In this document: positions 18,801 to 26,369 of the stretch, piece by piece | Layout of the letters: the number at the start of each line of letters is the position of its first letter | How positions within the stretch are numbered: position 1 is the first letter of the stretch | NCBI GenBank assembly: GCA_964415675.1 | Contig: CAYQBG010000014.1 | Coordinates: 53,346 to 117,345, forward strand | From: UBA5336 sp964415675 | Lineage (GTDB): Bacteria; Pseudomonadota; Alphaproteobacteria; Caulobacterales; Hyphomonadaceae | Direction of reading: 5' to 3' | Length of the DNA: 64,000 bases | The notes under the pieces: generated by a model | Seen by the model: only the letters and a program-made list of their open reading frames with translations | Database searches by the model: none | What the model was told of the DNA's origin: nothing | Position numbers and translations under genes: made by a program

Positions 18801-20312
18801 GCGCATGAGCAGCCGGCCCGGCGGGCTTGGGAAATGGCCAACAGCCTGCATCAACGCGGCTATCAGGTTTTGATAGCCGAACACTGGCACCCGCGCCGCA
18901 CGGGCGAACGGTGCCCGCTGCGCAGGATTACGCTCTTCCCGTACATGCCCTCACGCCCGGGAGCTGTTTGCAAGGTGATCGCTTTGCGCCAGGCACGACC
19001 GCTGCGCGAGCTTAAAGCACTGTTGGAGGCAGCCTGCGAGAATGCCGAATATCGTGAAGTGTCATCACCTGAGGCGATCGCGGCACAGCTGTGGGCAGGC
19101 GCGAGCCCTGCACCTCTCAGTTCCGTGCTGGCCGCCGTCGAACGACCGGGAGGCAAGGACTGGCCTGTTTCGGGGATCGAACCTGGCGATATGCAACCTG
19201 ACGGATTCCGTGAGCTCACCGAGACCGAGCAGAAGCGCGTGCATCGCGCGCACATCGAGGCGCTCCCCTCACTCGGCCTGCCGCTGACATTCGGCATCGA
19301 TATCGAAAAGCGGAAGGCGCGCTTCATCTCCTTGTGGTTAACCGACAAACAGTCCAAACTGGTTGGCGAAGCGATTTTCGATCTGGAGCTGGCAAAGTCT
19401 GTCAGCGTTCGCAATGTATCCCCCCTGATCGAGGGCGAACCATTCGCAGGTATCGCGGCGCTCAACGATGATGATTCGGATTATCCGCGCTTCCATGTCT
19501 GGCTCAGCATATCTAAGTACAATTCCGATCAGCCCTTGCTCGCTCAATTGGTATTGCGGGAATCCGCAGCTGGTTCGGCCCAGTATGAGGGGTCGGCGGA
19601 ACGCGACATTGCGGTGCGGAACGCGATTGTAAGCGCCACGGATGTGCCCGTCATCTATACGCAGCCAGCCGGGGATGCTCGCGAAGTTGGCGAGGCGGCC
19701 ACGGCGCGGCCAAACACTGAGTCCGCTCCGGTCGGTCCCGACAGAAACAAGGAAGAGCCCGCGCCTCAGGGCGGGCTTCGCTCGACCGTGCAACGGGTAT
19801 CGGCCGAGAAAGTCGGTCGGTTCGGATTGTTCTGGAAACGCGAAGATTCGGCGCGCGGATCATCAATCGATGCGAGCCTGCCCCGACGCGGCGCGGCCCC
19901 GGCCGACCCGCAGGCCCGAAAGCTTGCCGAGACCAGGCAACGCAACCTCATAGAGCTGGGCTTCAGCGCTGATCCGACAGAAGGCTGGTGTGTTGGCGAT
20001 GGCGTGATTGTCAGGAATGGAGATGGCGGCATCAGGCTGGACCGCAACGGCGCCGGTCACAGAGATCAGTTCTTCACCGTCCTGCCAGTCATCGCCGGAC
20101 GCGACTATCTCATCGATCTCGACATTGATGAGCTGGACCCGAGAGTGGTTGTACTCGTGGACGGCCAAGTGAAGAGCGAGATGAGATCGCCCAATAACGT
20201 CCAGCTGAAAGCAACCGCAGGCTCCAATCAAATGCGCGTCGAACTGAAAGCCGTCGATTCCCACAGTGCGCGCTTTCATCTTCGCCGTGCACAGCTGATC
20301 TCGCCGGGCTGA
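15840..20312 (+). CDS. Giant multi-domain glycosyltransferase with DUF115-like domain and C-terminal beta domain
   Basis: 1490 residues from TTG 15840, chosen because GGAG lies ~9 nt upstream. The N-terminal ~420 residues include a DUF115-like nucleotide-binding start ICHVFGTGPSLSQVD, then CNSFVANQELMAKLTPKVIC, a segment with AHPGFFKIDYNDYY, and DGRPISEDQYFWGHH. The middle (about 450-840) is a GT-B glycosyltransferase with the donor-site region FFPSADRVEKGSELLYDTAR and VIVLPYLPPDFADRTSGLL, then AGTPVVTLGGTWLAECADEF. Another Rossmann-like region with ARPLRELKALLEAAC follows. After a disordered stretch, the last ~110 residues form a likely beta-sandwich (QFFTVLPVIAGRDYLIDLDI, then VVVLVDGQVKSEM). 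No transmembrane segment. It probably builds or attaches a complex glycan; donors and acceptor are unknown. A small downstream gene carries a similar beta domain. Confidence 0.75.
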   Translation: MTRIAVYPALESEADAADVLARLSWHFAPYADVITSIAVVTPFPADEIARLAAPYYLDPAAALGNTSEAFRSKLSMLRATGIDVADWTGLFDRQDMVIVWRLPDPASGACDPFASLDELKEAIGDDTKLLIADRQVRASEASLLLTAGLELRSDIDPFVAQSRERFTAFSETITTDICHVFGTGPSLSQVDAHDFADGDVISCNSFVANQELMAKLTPKVICAADPIFHAGPSSYAAAFRHELVKRLAEYDFYLFVPMRDYFVHRHYIPEEFHDRLIGLPYQRGDVNLDLKAEFHVAPLPNVLTLMMMPIGASCYSKMSISGCDGRPISEDQYFWGHHKASQFNDKMADIKAAHPGFFKIDYNDYYLKHCDQVEEICRKYEDAGGEVWGETASFVPALRKREAAEPLRQPRYARRDAPVTVLSLNPDLVDKVGHFWNYESKLAPIIAGRDCDYRVAANSRVGDDMVEEVLTDGTVRIDGVTVDPCLDINSWTLANRIGERRDSFEDVEAEVAAEFRRAIDRARAACDGELIVYMYTGSFEHLNILYQISRDRPDVRIVVNFFWLKTSSIWSPRFASNYGWLLEVLQSDSRVFATAMTKHQQRELQARTSYRIPVAQHPSPLISDADARRIIAEPLREQSDQFRIFFPSADRVEKGSELLYDTARHLASMFRGENCRIAFRTNPLDADRSDEEESALGEYRVLAGHIDEQNFVEILQTADVIVLPYLPPDFADRTSGLLIDSLYAGTPVVTLGGTWLAECADEFGFGKVVNIAEPEHIARAVYDIAHAAKNGELDMSAAASAYFQANSWEGLGDQILNGTQSASSVHWTAEESEQAETLRELASPLIGQISVEADARLNALDLVMKACQDSDGGRLVASGIQEPDCLLTGAKAGWGGHILESDPLHYGAILDATGDDNTPWTIHDHRPSAGKATGSPAVTVRRLLQDTENNRFDALVVADAEVDLIDPITYWADQVSPEYLVLGFLSGAHEQPARRAWEMANSLHQRGYQVLIAEHWHPRRTGERCPLRRITLFPYMPSRPGAVCKVIALRQARPLRELKALLEAACENAEYREVSSPEAIAAQLWAGASPAPLSSVLAAVERPGGKDWPVSGIEPGDMQPDGFRELTETEQKRVHRAHIEALPSLGLPLTFGIDIEKRKARFISLWLTDKQSKLVGEAIFDLELAKSVSVRNVSPLIEGEPFAGIAALNDDDSDYPRFHVWLSISKYNSDQPLLAQLVLRESAAGSAQYEGSAERDIAVRNAIVSATDVPVIYTQPAGDAREVGEAATARPNTESAPVGPDRNKEEPAPQGGLRSTVQRVSAEKVGRFGLFWKREDSARGSSIDASLPRRGAAPADPQARKLAETRQRNLIELGFSADPTEGWCVGDGVIVRNGDGGIRLDRNGAGHRDQFFTVLPVIAGRDYLIDLDIDELDPRVVVLVDGQVKSEMRSPNNVQLKATAGSNQMRVELKAVDSHSARFHLRRAQLISPG

Positions 20313-20455
20313 CCGGCGTCTGTCCGGGCGAAACACGCTCAGAGCTCCCATTGATGAGGCAAAACTGTTGCGGGCGCGCGATTATGGAAAATGAGACTTT
20401 CGCGTCCGGTCACATGTTGTTAACACCCTAACCATCTTGTGAAGGGAGTTCCTTG

Positions 20456-21100
20456 ATGATCTTCAGATCGACATTGCTTGCAATCGGAGCGGCATCGCTC
20501 GCAACCGCATGCAACCCCGCCAGCAATACCGAGACAACCGACACTGCAACGGTGGATCGCGTAGAAGCCGATCCGGCATCGCAGACGCCTGCCCCTCCTG
20601 CGGAACCTGTCGGCGAGACGCTCAACGGTCAGGACGAGATCGCGCTCGAATTGCCGCGTTCCATACTGCAGTACACCATGACTTTCGCATTGATCAGCGA
20701 GCCCGGACAGCCGAGCGGGAACTACACGGAAACGACACCGGCCATGCCAATGGTCAGCCCGGGCCTGAACATGGCGCTGGACGGCGAGACTTACCTGTTC
20801 ACCATGACAACCCTGAATGACGAGCGTGAAAAGGTGAACGCTGGCTCCGCAACCGAACGAACGGATGTCACGCTGGTGAACACTGCGGAAGGCGGCATAT
20901 TGGCGGTTAATGGCGATGTTGTATGGTCAGGCGATCAGGTGAAGCCCATGAGCGAGGCCACCTTTGGCAAGGGATTTCAGCAGAGATACTGGTCTGGAAC
21001 GATTTATGAGAAGGCCGCCTGCGTCACCAGCGCCGAAACGACTCTTGAAGCCGTGAAGGCCGATCCTGGAGTTGCGAACTGTGCTGGCGATGAGGGTTGA
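20456..21100 (+). CDS. Putative lipoprotein, function unknown
   Basis: 214 residues. The leader FRSTLLAIGAASLATAC ends in a good lipobox (ATAC), so the mature protein should be lipid-anchored; residue +2 is Asn. A Thr/Ala/Pro-rich linker (about 20-55) is followed by a globular part with QYTMTFALISEPGQPSGNYT, an ETYLFTMTTLNDEREKVNAG segment and two Cys (KAACVTSAETT and VANCAGDEG) that may form a disulfide. I do not recognise a family. AAGGGAG (20440-20447) fixes the ATG at 20456 rather than the adjacent TTG. It lies between the giant glycosyltransferase and a small protein with a related beta domain, and may belong to the same surface system. Confidence 0.75.
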   Translation: MIFRSTLLAIGAASLATACNPASNTETTDTATVDRVEADPASQTPAPPAEPVGETLNGQDEIALELPRSILQYTMTFALISEPGQPSGNYTETTPAMPMVSPGLNMALDGETYLFTMTTLNDEREKVNAGSATERTDVTLVNTAEGGILAVNGDVVWSGDQVKPMSEATFGKGFQQRYWSGTIYEKAACVTSAETTLEAVKADPGVANCAGDEG

Positions 21101-21141
21101 GCGACCAGCAGCCTGAACATTGAAACAAAATGAGGGACAAA

Positions 21142-21654
21142 ATGGGCATTTTGAGAAATCGCGACTCCGGGGAGTCAACGGGCAATGGGCTGCCCCGCGT
21201 GGCACCTGCCCAGGCGGATACGGGCGGCGTGGTCGAGGGGGCAGAGCCTTCAGGGAACATCCAAACCCACTGGGACGAGACCGGGCGAATGGGTTTGCTT
21301 CCGGTCGGCGAAGGCGAAGCCCTGGCGTCTAACTGGGCCCTGAAGGACAGCGAGTCAGGACGCTGGCTGTCGGTGCTGTGGGTTTCGAGAAATGGCGGGG
21401 GCCCCGGAGACCTTGCGGCAACCCGTTTCCAGACCGTCGAGGGACAGCTCTACACGCTCAATATCGCCGTGGCCGATCTGGTCGGGAAGCTCCAGGTTCT
21501 TGCCGATGGTCAATCCATCATGACAGCTGATGAGAGCGGGCTGTTTCAAAGCCGCTTTCGGGCCCGAGGCGCGCAAACCACCATCAGCCTGCGTTGCGTG
21601 TCACGGACCGATGCCAACGCCGTCGTCACGGAGTGCTTTATCGAAGCAAATTGA
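21142..21654 (+). CDS. Small beta-domain protein related to the C-terminus of the upstream giant glycosyltransferase
   Basis: 170 residues from ATG 21142, preferred over ATG 21130 because GAGGGAC sits at the right distance. There is no signal peptide. The N-terminal ~70 residues are polar and probably flexible. The C-terminal ~95 residues (about ALKDSESGRWLSVLWVSRNG to TECFIEAN) contain TRFQTVEGQLYTLNIAVADL, VLADGQ and SLRCVSRTDANAVV. Their order and spacing resemble the last ~100 residues of the 1490-residue glycosyltransferase (FFTVLPVIAGRDYLIDLDI, VLVDGQ, VELKAVDSHSAR). The resemblance was made by eye and needs a profile comparison. Such a domain could bind glycan. A strong terminator follows ~85 bp downstream. 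Confidence 0.65.
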   Translation: MGILRNRDSGESTGNGLPRVAPAQADTGGVVEGAEPSGNIQTHWDETGRMGLLPVGEGEALASNWALKDSESGRWLSVLWVSRNGGGPGDLAATRFQTVEGQLYTLNIAVADLVGKLQVLADGQSIMTADESGLFQSRFRARGAQTTISLRCVSRTDANAVVTECFIEAN

Positions 21655-22006
21655 CGCTCGATGATGGCTCAGATCCGGTCATGGCTGAAAGCATCTGATC
21701 CGGGTTTTGAAGTGAGCTGCCAAGCATGAATTTACTGAAATGCCGCTACCGATTGCCGAGCGGCATTTTTGTATGTCATAGTAATAAAATCGGGTAGAGG
21801 ATTCAGCTCTTGATTGTACTTTGTTATGGGTTGCAGAAGTCGGCGAGCAGCTTTTGCTATCAGCTCATTTGCGACGTTCCACCTCACTTCCGCAAGTGAT
21901 TGAATAAAAACCGCATCCGAATAAATTCATCTGGCGATATCGTAACAGCGTTCATCCGCCCGCCCACCTTTAATTAGCAGGTCAATACGAATATCATTCA
22001 AGCCCA
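21655..22006. other. Intergenic region (352 bp) with terminator, AT-rich right part
   Basis: No credible gene. It holds an intrinsic terminator (21738-21771, listed separately). From about 21770 base composition drops clearly in GC and stays low through the next gene and its upstream region. Confidence 0.7.
21738..21771 (+). terminator. Intrinsic (rho-independent) terminator
   Basis: AAATGCCGCT (21738-21747) pairs perfectly with AGCGGCATTT (21759-21768) across an 11-nt loop, and the right arm runs into five T residues (21766-21770). This is the best intrinsic terminator in the window and closes the 15840-21654 plus-strand block. Confidence 0.9.
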
Positions 22007-22786
22007 TCACGCTGTGACAAGCCACTTTTCACGCATGCTTTCCAATTCTTCAGGCGTGTAAAAATGGTTCGCCAGCCGCGACTTGTAAATTCGGTTTAGC
22101 AAAGCATCATCCGGCCGAAATAAGTGTTTGAACTCCTGGTAAGCAGGACCAAACTTTCCGCTTCCAACATTGTCAGCTTCCAGTGAGATATTACTAGTTT
22201 CAAGGAACTTCTCGAGTGCTTCCTTTTTAACATCCTCACTATCCTCGACACGAAGGACGAGCAAAGACACATTGTCTTTTCTGATCCACAAGCGCTTATG
22301 AACATGATCGAAAGGCTGGTTGTATATTGTGAACCCAAAAACATCCCGAAATTCATCTGAAAACCATTTCGCCGGAATATCATGGTCATACGCATTGAAT
22401 CGGCGCAATAATTCATCAGCCTGCGCCTCTTGCCTAGAAACTTTCGACCTGAATCCGAAAGTGTCGAGATTATTGAAGAACGCAGATACGTTTCGCGCCA
22501 TAGGGTCTCTAACCAGAGAAATTATCTTTATATGAGGCTCGTGCCCGATTATAGTCGCCAAAACCTCAAAGCTATCATTCACATGATTAGGTATTTTCAG
22601 GTTTTTTTCTCTTCTCGACCTGACAAAATTCCTAAGCTTCTCCACATTAAGTATATGGGTGTGGTAAGCCCTATATTGCTTTATATTTTTTACAGCGTTA
22701 TATATCGATGTTGAACCGACCCGACCCATCTGATGTATCAGCAGGGGGGTGACGTCGAGACCATGATCCTCATTGAGTTTTTTCAT
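22007..22786 (-). CDS. Sulfotransferase-like protein (capsular polysaccharide NKWYS type), AT-rich gene
   Basis: 259 residues. Near the N-terminus LLIHQMGRVGSTSIYNAV matches a 5'-phosphosulfate (PAPS) binding loop, and IISLVRDPMARNVSAFF matches the 3'-phosphate-binding strand of sulfotransferases. The ends FDHVHKRLWIRKDN and LANHFYTPEELESMREKW are shared with the paralogue at 25246-26166, identifying the 'putative capsular polysaccharide synthesis' family. The likely job is transfer of sulfate (or a related group) to a surface glycan. Its codon use is markedly more AT-rich than that of the paralogue and all neighbours, suggesting recent acquisition. It stands alone, facing away from the plus-strand block. 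The start ATG has GGTGACG upstream. Confidence 0.75.
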   Translation of the reverse strand: MKKLNEDHGLDVTPLLIHQMGRVGSTSIYNAVKNIKQYRAYHTHILNVEKLRNFVRSRREKNLKIPNHVNDSFEVLATIIGHEPHIKIISLVRDPMARNVSAFFNNLDTFGFRSKVSRQEAQADELLRRFNAYDHDIPAKWFSDEFRDVFGFTIYNQPFDHVHKRLWIRKDNVSLLVLRVEDSEDVKKEALEKFLETSNISLEADNVGSGKFGPAYQEFKHLFRPDDALLNRIYKSRLANHFYTPEELESMREKWLVTA

Positions 22787-23070
22787 TGCACGTCACCATT
22801 GAAAAATTAACACTTAACCCCGCCGCACCCCTATGCACAACATCAATATTTTGCCGTAATAGGAACCCGCTTTTGATATTTTTCGGCCCAAATCCGAAAA
22901 TCATACGCAACACATACCATATATGCATGAAGCCATCTCGCTAACTCCAATCTTACGCGGCCTGTACACTTGCAGGCATCATAGAACTTATTCGACATGC
23001 AGTTGACACAAGACTGAAATTTTATAGTTCGTCGCGCTCAAGGTGGCAATGAATTTTTACATGCCCAATG

Positions 23071-24333
23071 CTACTGATTCCCAATTTCTTGCCAGAAGAT
23101 ATCCGGAACGAATTGTCCCCACAGCTCGCGTTTCTGTTGGATTTCGAGTGGCGGCACGGGGTTACGGTAGAGTGTCTGGCTGCCATGGGCGATGCGGATC
23201 GCCACATAGTATTTCGGCTGGGCCAGCGTCCTTGCCATCAGACCGATCAGCAATCCGGCCTGCCCGTCTGCCTGCGAGGTGATCTTGTGGGCAGCGCGCG
23301 CCAGGGGCTGACCGCTGTCATCATAGAGAAAGAAGATGACACTGAGCGATTCGCCGGCAAATTCCGGCGCCACGCGCATCTGCAGATTTAGCTGAACAGG
23401 GTCTGCGGGCCCGTAGCGATCCACCCGACATTCCTCAGCGTCAATCCATTCCGCAGACAACTCCGGAAGCGCCGCTTCATCATGATAAGACGGTCCAAGC
23501 TGAGGCGAGGGATTCGGCGCTGGCGGCGATGGCACCGCCTCACCGGTCTCGTCATCAACAATATCACTCTCGTCAGCGCCGAACCCTTCCAGGTAGCGCG
23601 CAACCGCCTCTCGCGCGTCACCGGCAAATGCGACCGCCCCCGCATCAAGGACGAGCACCCTGTCGCAGAATTGCAGTAGATGGCCGGTATTGTGCGTGCA
23701 CAGCACCACAGCGCAATCGGACCGCATCGCCTGCAGCCGCGCCATGCATTTCTGCCGAAATCCATAGTCACCGACTCCAATGACTTCATCGATCAGAAGG
23801 ATATCCGGCTTGACATGAACCGCCACGGAGAACGCCAGACGAAGCCGCATCCCCTGACTGTAGGTCCCGAACGGAGCGTCTATGAAGTCACCAACCTCGG
23901 AAAACGCGATGATTTCCTCGCTGACCTTGCGGGCCTGCCGCGGCGACAGCCCGCGGAGCGTGGCGCCGAAACGGATATTCTCGCGGCCACTGAGCAGGGG
24001 CTGATAGCCGGCTGTCAGATTGATCAGTTCGGCAACGCGGCCATTGACGTGAAGTTGACCCCTGTCGGGCAGCATGTGGCCGCCGAGCAGCCGCAAGAGA
24101 GTCGACTTGCCTGCGCCGTTCCGCCCGATGAGGCCAACAGCTTCCCCCCGACGCAACTTGAACGAAATGTCCCTGAGCGCCCAGAATTCATCGCGGCGCA
24201 GATGGCTTTGTCCCGGATCGACGAAAAGAGCCGACCGGGCCATCGCCCGGCTGAGGCGGCGACGATTGGCGGGAACCGTCTTGCCGAACTTCTTCCAGGC
24301 CCCTTCCAGATGGAGCAAAGGCGCATCGGGCAT
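23071..24333 (-). CDS. Polysaccharide ABC exporter ATP-binding protein with Wzt-like C-terminal domain
   Basis: 420 residues. Nucleotide-binding domain (about residues 1-245): Walker A GLIGRNGAGKST, ABC signature FGTYSQGMRLRLAFS, Walker B DILLIDEVIGVGD and the switch His in VVLCTHNTGHL. The C-terminal ~165 residues, after a Pro/Glu linker, form a beta-rich segment (VQLNLQMRVAPEFAGESLSV, then AQPKYYVAIRIAHGSQTLYR) in the position of the Wzt carbohydrate-binding domain, which in O-antigen exporters recognises the capped glycan end. The downstream partner of the permease, it starts 9 nt after the permease stop with AGGAGAGACAG as ribosome site. It should energise export of a lipid-linked polysaccharide across the inner membrane. 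A TagH/Wzt-type name is safe; the exact glycan is unknown. Confidence 0.9.
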   Translation of the reverse strand: MPDAPLLHLEGAWKKFGKTVPANRRRLSRAMARSALFVDPGQSHLRRDEFWALRDISFKLRRGEAVGLIGRNGAGKSTLLRLLGGHMLPDRGQLHVNGRVAELINLTAGYQPLLSGRENIRFGATLRGLSPRQARKVSEEIIAFSEVGDFIDAPFGTYSQGMRLRLAFSVAVHVKPDILLIDEVIGVGDYGFRQKCMARLQAMRSDCAVVLCTHNTGHLLQFCDRVLVLDAGAVAFAGDAREAVARYLEGFGADESDIVDDETGEAVPSPPAPNPSPQLGPSYHDEAALPELSAEWIDAEECRVDRYGPADPVQLNLQMRVAPEFAGESLSVIFFLYDDSGQPLARAAHKITSQADGQAGLLIGLMARTLAQPKYYVAIRIAHGSQTLYRNPVPPLEIQQKRELWGQFVPDIFWQEIGNQ

Positions 24334-24342
24334 CTGTCTCTC

Positions 24343-25242
24343 CTAAGCCTGGAGCGATTCCTTGATCGGCGGCTCCAGGGCCACGAAGGTTCGACCGGCC
24401 AGTAACAGGACCAGTGGTGCCGCGACCAGCCATGGCAACAGCATCGAAAAGTCGCTCATGGTCCCCACAACGAGCGATTCGCGGATCTGTCCAAGAAACA
24501 GCGCGAGCGGGTTATAGGTGTAGAGTGCGTCAGATCCGAAAAGTGTCGGCACCGGCCAGATCGCGCCGCTGAAAAAGATCAGGTAACGGAACAGGATCTG
24601 CAGGAGATTCTGCACATCCGGCACAGAAGCGACAATCGGGATCAGAATGATCCCGACCGAAAAACCGAGCACCAGTGCGCCGAAAAGGACACCCAGAGCA
24701 GGCGCGAGCCCGGAAATATCATAGGCCCCGAGCCAGACAATCACGACCGCACAAAGGGCCGCGCGGATAAGGGTTTCCAGCACGACATTACCAAATCCGA
24801 CGACAACTGCGCCGATCAGTGGGAAACGCGCCCCCGCAGCGAGATTGCGATATTTACGTACGGAATCACTCGGCGTCATGACCGCATCCCGCAGCATCGT
24901 CCAGAGCGTCACGCCGACAGTGACCCATACTACGGGATGGATCTGTTCCGCCGCGCCCTGCTCATCAACCTTGATGACCCCGCGCAAAAGGAGAAAGGCG
25001 CTAACCGGCAAGAGAGGCATGATATAGGCCCAGGCCACCCCGAGAAGGCTTCGCCGGTGAGGTGCCGTGAAGTCTCGCCAGAAAACCATCAGGATCTGCC
25101 GCCGGAAGATCCAGATGTCCTTTAGCAGACTGGCATTGGCACGCAGGAAGCCTGTACGGTGGCGCCGCTGGCGAACGAATGACCGGCTCTGCTTGGGAGC
25201 CTCGCCGGGTATCGAATCCTCATTGGTAATGCTATCGACCAT
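24343..25242 (-). CDS. Polysaccharide ABC exporter permease (Wzm/TagG/KpsM type)
   Basis: 299 residues of the ABC-2 permease family. After a charged N-terminus comes the amphipathic IFRRQILMVFWRDFTAPHR region and about six hydrophobic helices, including SLLGVAWAYIMPLLPVSAFL, IGAVVVGFGNVVLETLIRAA, LGVLFGALVLGFSVGIILI, FRYLIFFSGAIWPV and LLPWLVAAPLVLLLAG. The family pattern YNPLALFLGQIRESLV near the end is typical of Wzm-like exporters. It forms an operon with the ATPase downstream and the sulfotransferase-like gene upstream (3-nt spacing), which ties sulfate transfer to the exported polymer. Start ATG 25242. Confidence 0.9.
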   Translation of the reverse strand: MVDSITNEDSIPGEAPKQSRSFVRQRRHRTGFLRANASLLKDIWIFRRQILMVFWRDFTAPHRRSLLGVAWAYIMPLLPVSAFLLLRGVIKVDEQGAAEQIHPVVWVTVGVTLWTMLRDAVMTPSDSVRKYRNLAAGARFPLIGAVVVGFGNVVLETLIRAALCAVVIVWLGAYDISGLAPALGVLFGALVLGFSVGIILIPIVASVPDVQNLLQILFRYLIFFSGAIWPVPTLFGSDALYTYNPLALFLGQIRESLVVGTMSDFSMLLPWLVAAPLVLLLAGRTFVALEPPIKESLQA

Positions 25243-25245
25243 CGC

Positions 25246-26166
25246 TCAACTTCCATTCGCCGTCGTCGGATGGATCGAACGCCCGCCATTCCTGCTCCAC
25301 CTGGCGCGAAAGCCGGCGATTTCCTCATCAGTGTAAAAATGCCGGGAAAGCCGGGAATCATAGAGCTTGTCCAAGACGTCCTCCGGCAGACGAACAATGG
25401 CCTTCACCTGCTCATAATGCGCCGCATAGGACTTTGTTTCCGCAATATTGGCGCGGCCAAGGTCGAGCTGTGATAGCCCAAGATGCCTGGCGATGGCTTG
25501 TCCCTTGACCGCGTTATCATCTTCCGCGCGCACAACGATCAGCCGGCAACGCGCATTCTTGGCAATCAGCCTTTTGTGCTCATGGTCGAACTCGCGCGAA
25601 AACACATCCAGCTTGAACACGCGGCGGATATTCGCGTCGAACCAGTCGAGTGCATTGGTCTGGCGGTAAGTCGAGACGAAGATTTCCGCAGTTTCTTCAG
25701 GGGCATTGCGGATCTCCCCGCCGTCGATCTTCAGGAAATTGTGCGCATTCTCAAAGAAAGCAGACAAGTTGCGCGCAACCGGATCGCGCACGGCGCTGAC
25801 AATCTGAACCTGACCCGGATTGGTTTGCAGCCAATCCAGAACAGCCTGCGATCTCAGGAGGTTCGGCGGCGGCGTGATGCCGCGTTCCGCATTCAGCTTA
25901 GACAAGCGCTCTATCCGCCCCCGGTCGAGATGATGGATATGAACGACATTCCAATCCCCGACCTCATCGAGAGCATGAGCAATCGAAGTCGATGCAACCT
26001 TGCCCATCTGCAGAACCAGAAGCAACGGCTTGAAGTTCGCCGCGATCGCCCGGTCTACGGCTTCGCTGAAAAGCTCATCCGACGGACGCCCGGTGATGCG
26101 TGAGAACAAGTCGGCCTTGGCTCGCGCTTCTGTGGAAACAGCGCGCCCCCAGTCATCATGCGACAT
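25246..26166 (-). CDS. Sulfotransferase-like protein (capsular polysaccharide NKWYS type)
   Basis: 306 residues from ATG 26166, chosen over GTG 26172 because GAGGTAA is then correctly spaced. LLLVLQMGKVASTSIAHALD is the probable PAPS-binding loop; VSAVRDPVARNLSAFFENAH is the second cofactor motif; FSREFDHEHKRLIAKNARCR and LSRHFYTDEEIAGFRARW are the same landmarks as in the protein at 22007-22786, so the two are paralogues. It is the first gene of an apparent operon with the polysaccharide exporter permease and ATPase. A sulfate-transfer role on the exported glycan is inference from fold motifs and context; methyl- or other group transfer cannot be excluded. Confidence 0.8.
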   Translation of the reverse strand: MSHDDWGRAVSTEARAKADLFSRITGRPSDELFSEAVDRAIAANFKPLLLVLQMGKVASTSIAHALDEVGDWNVVHIHHLDRGRIERLSKLNAERGITPPPNLLRSQAVLDWLQTNPGQVQIVSAVRDPVARNLSAFFENAHNFLKIDGGEIRNAPEETAEIFVSTYRQTNALDWFDANIRRVFKLDVFSREFDHEHKRLIAKNARCRLIVVRAEDDNAVKGQAIARHLGLSQLDLGRANIAETKSYAAHYEQVKAIVRLPEDVLDKLYDSRLSRHFYTDEEIAGFRARWSRNGGRSIHPTTANGS

Positions 26167-26369
26167 ATACACTTACCTCTACAACATGTCGGGCCGCTCG
26201 CAAATTCCGCTCGCCAACTCCATTCCTGCAGCGGCCGTGTCGTGCCAGGGACGCGACCTGCACCACGGCACCTGCGGCATGGGTCGTTGCGACCGTGTTC
26301 GATCAGGAAAATTCGCTTTACCCGTTCGGGCCTTCCTTACCAACCGCAAACCACATTCGCCAGAATGTA

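Noticed and set aside
20411..20440. GTTAACACCCTAACC as a CtrA binding site before the lipoprotein gene
   Set aside because: The two half-sites are too close together for the TTAA-N7-TTAA pattern.
23003..23028. Perfect -35 TTGACA followed by TATAGT
   Set aside because: The spacer is only about 14 nt, and the plus-strand direction leads into a convergent gene with nothing to transcribe.
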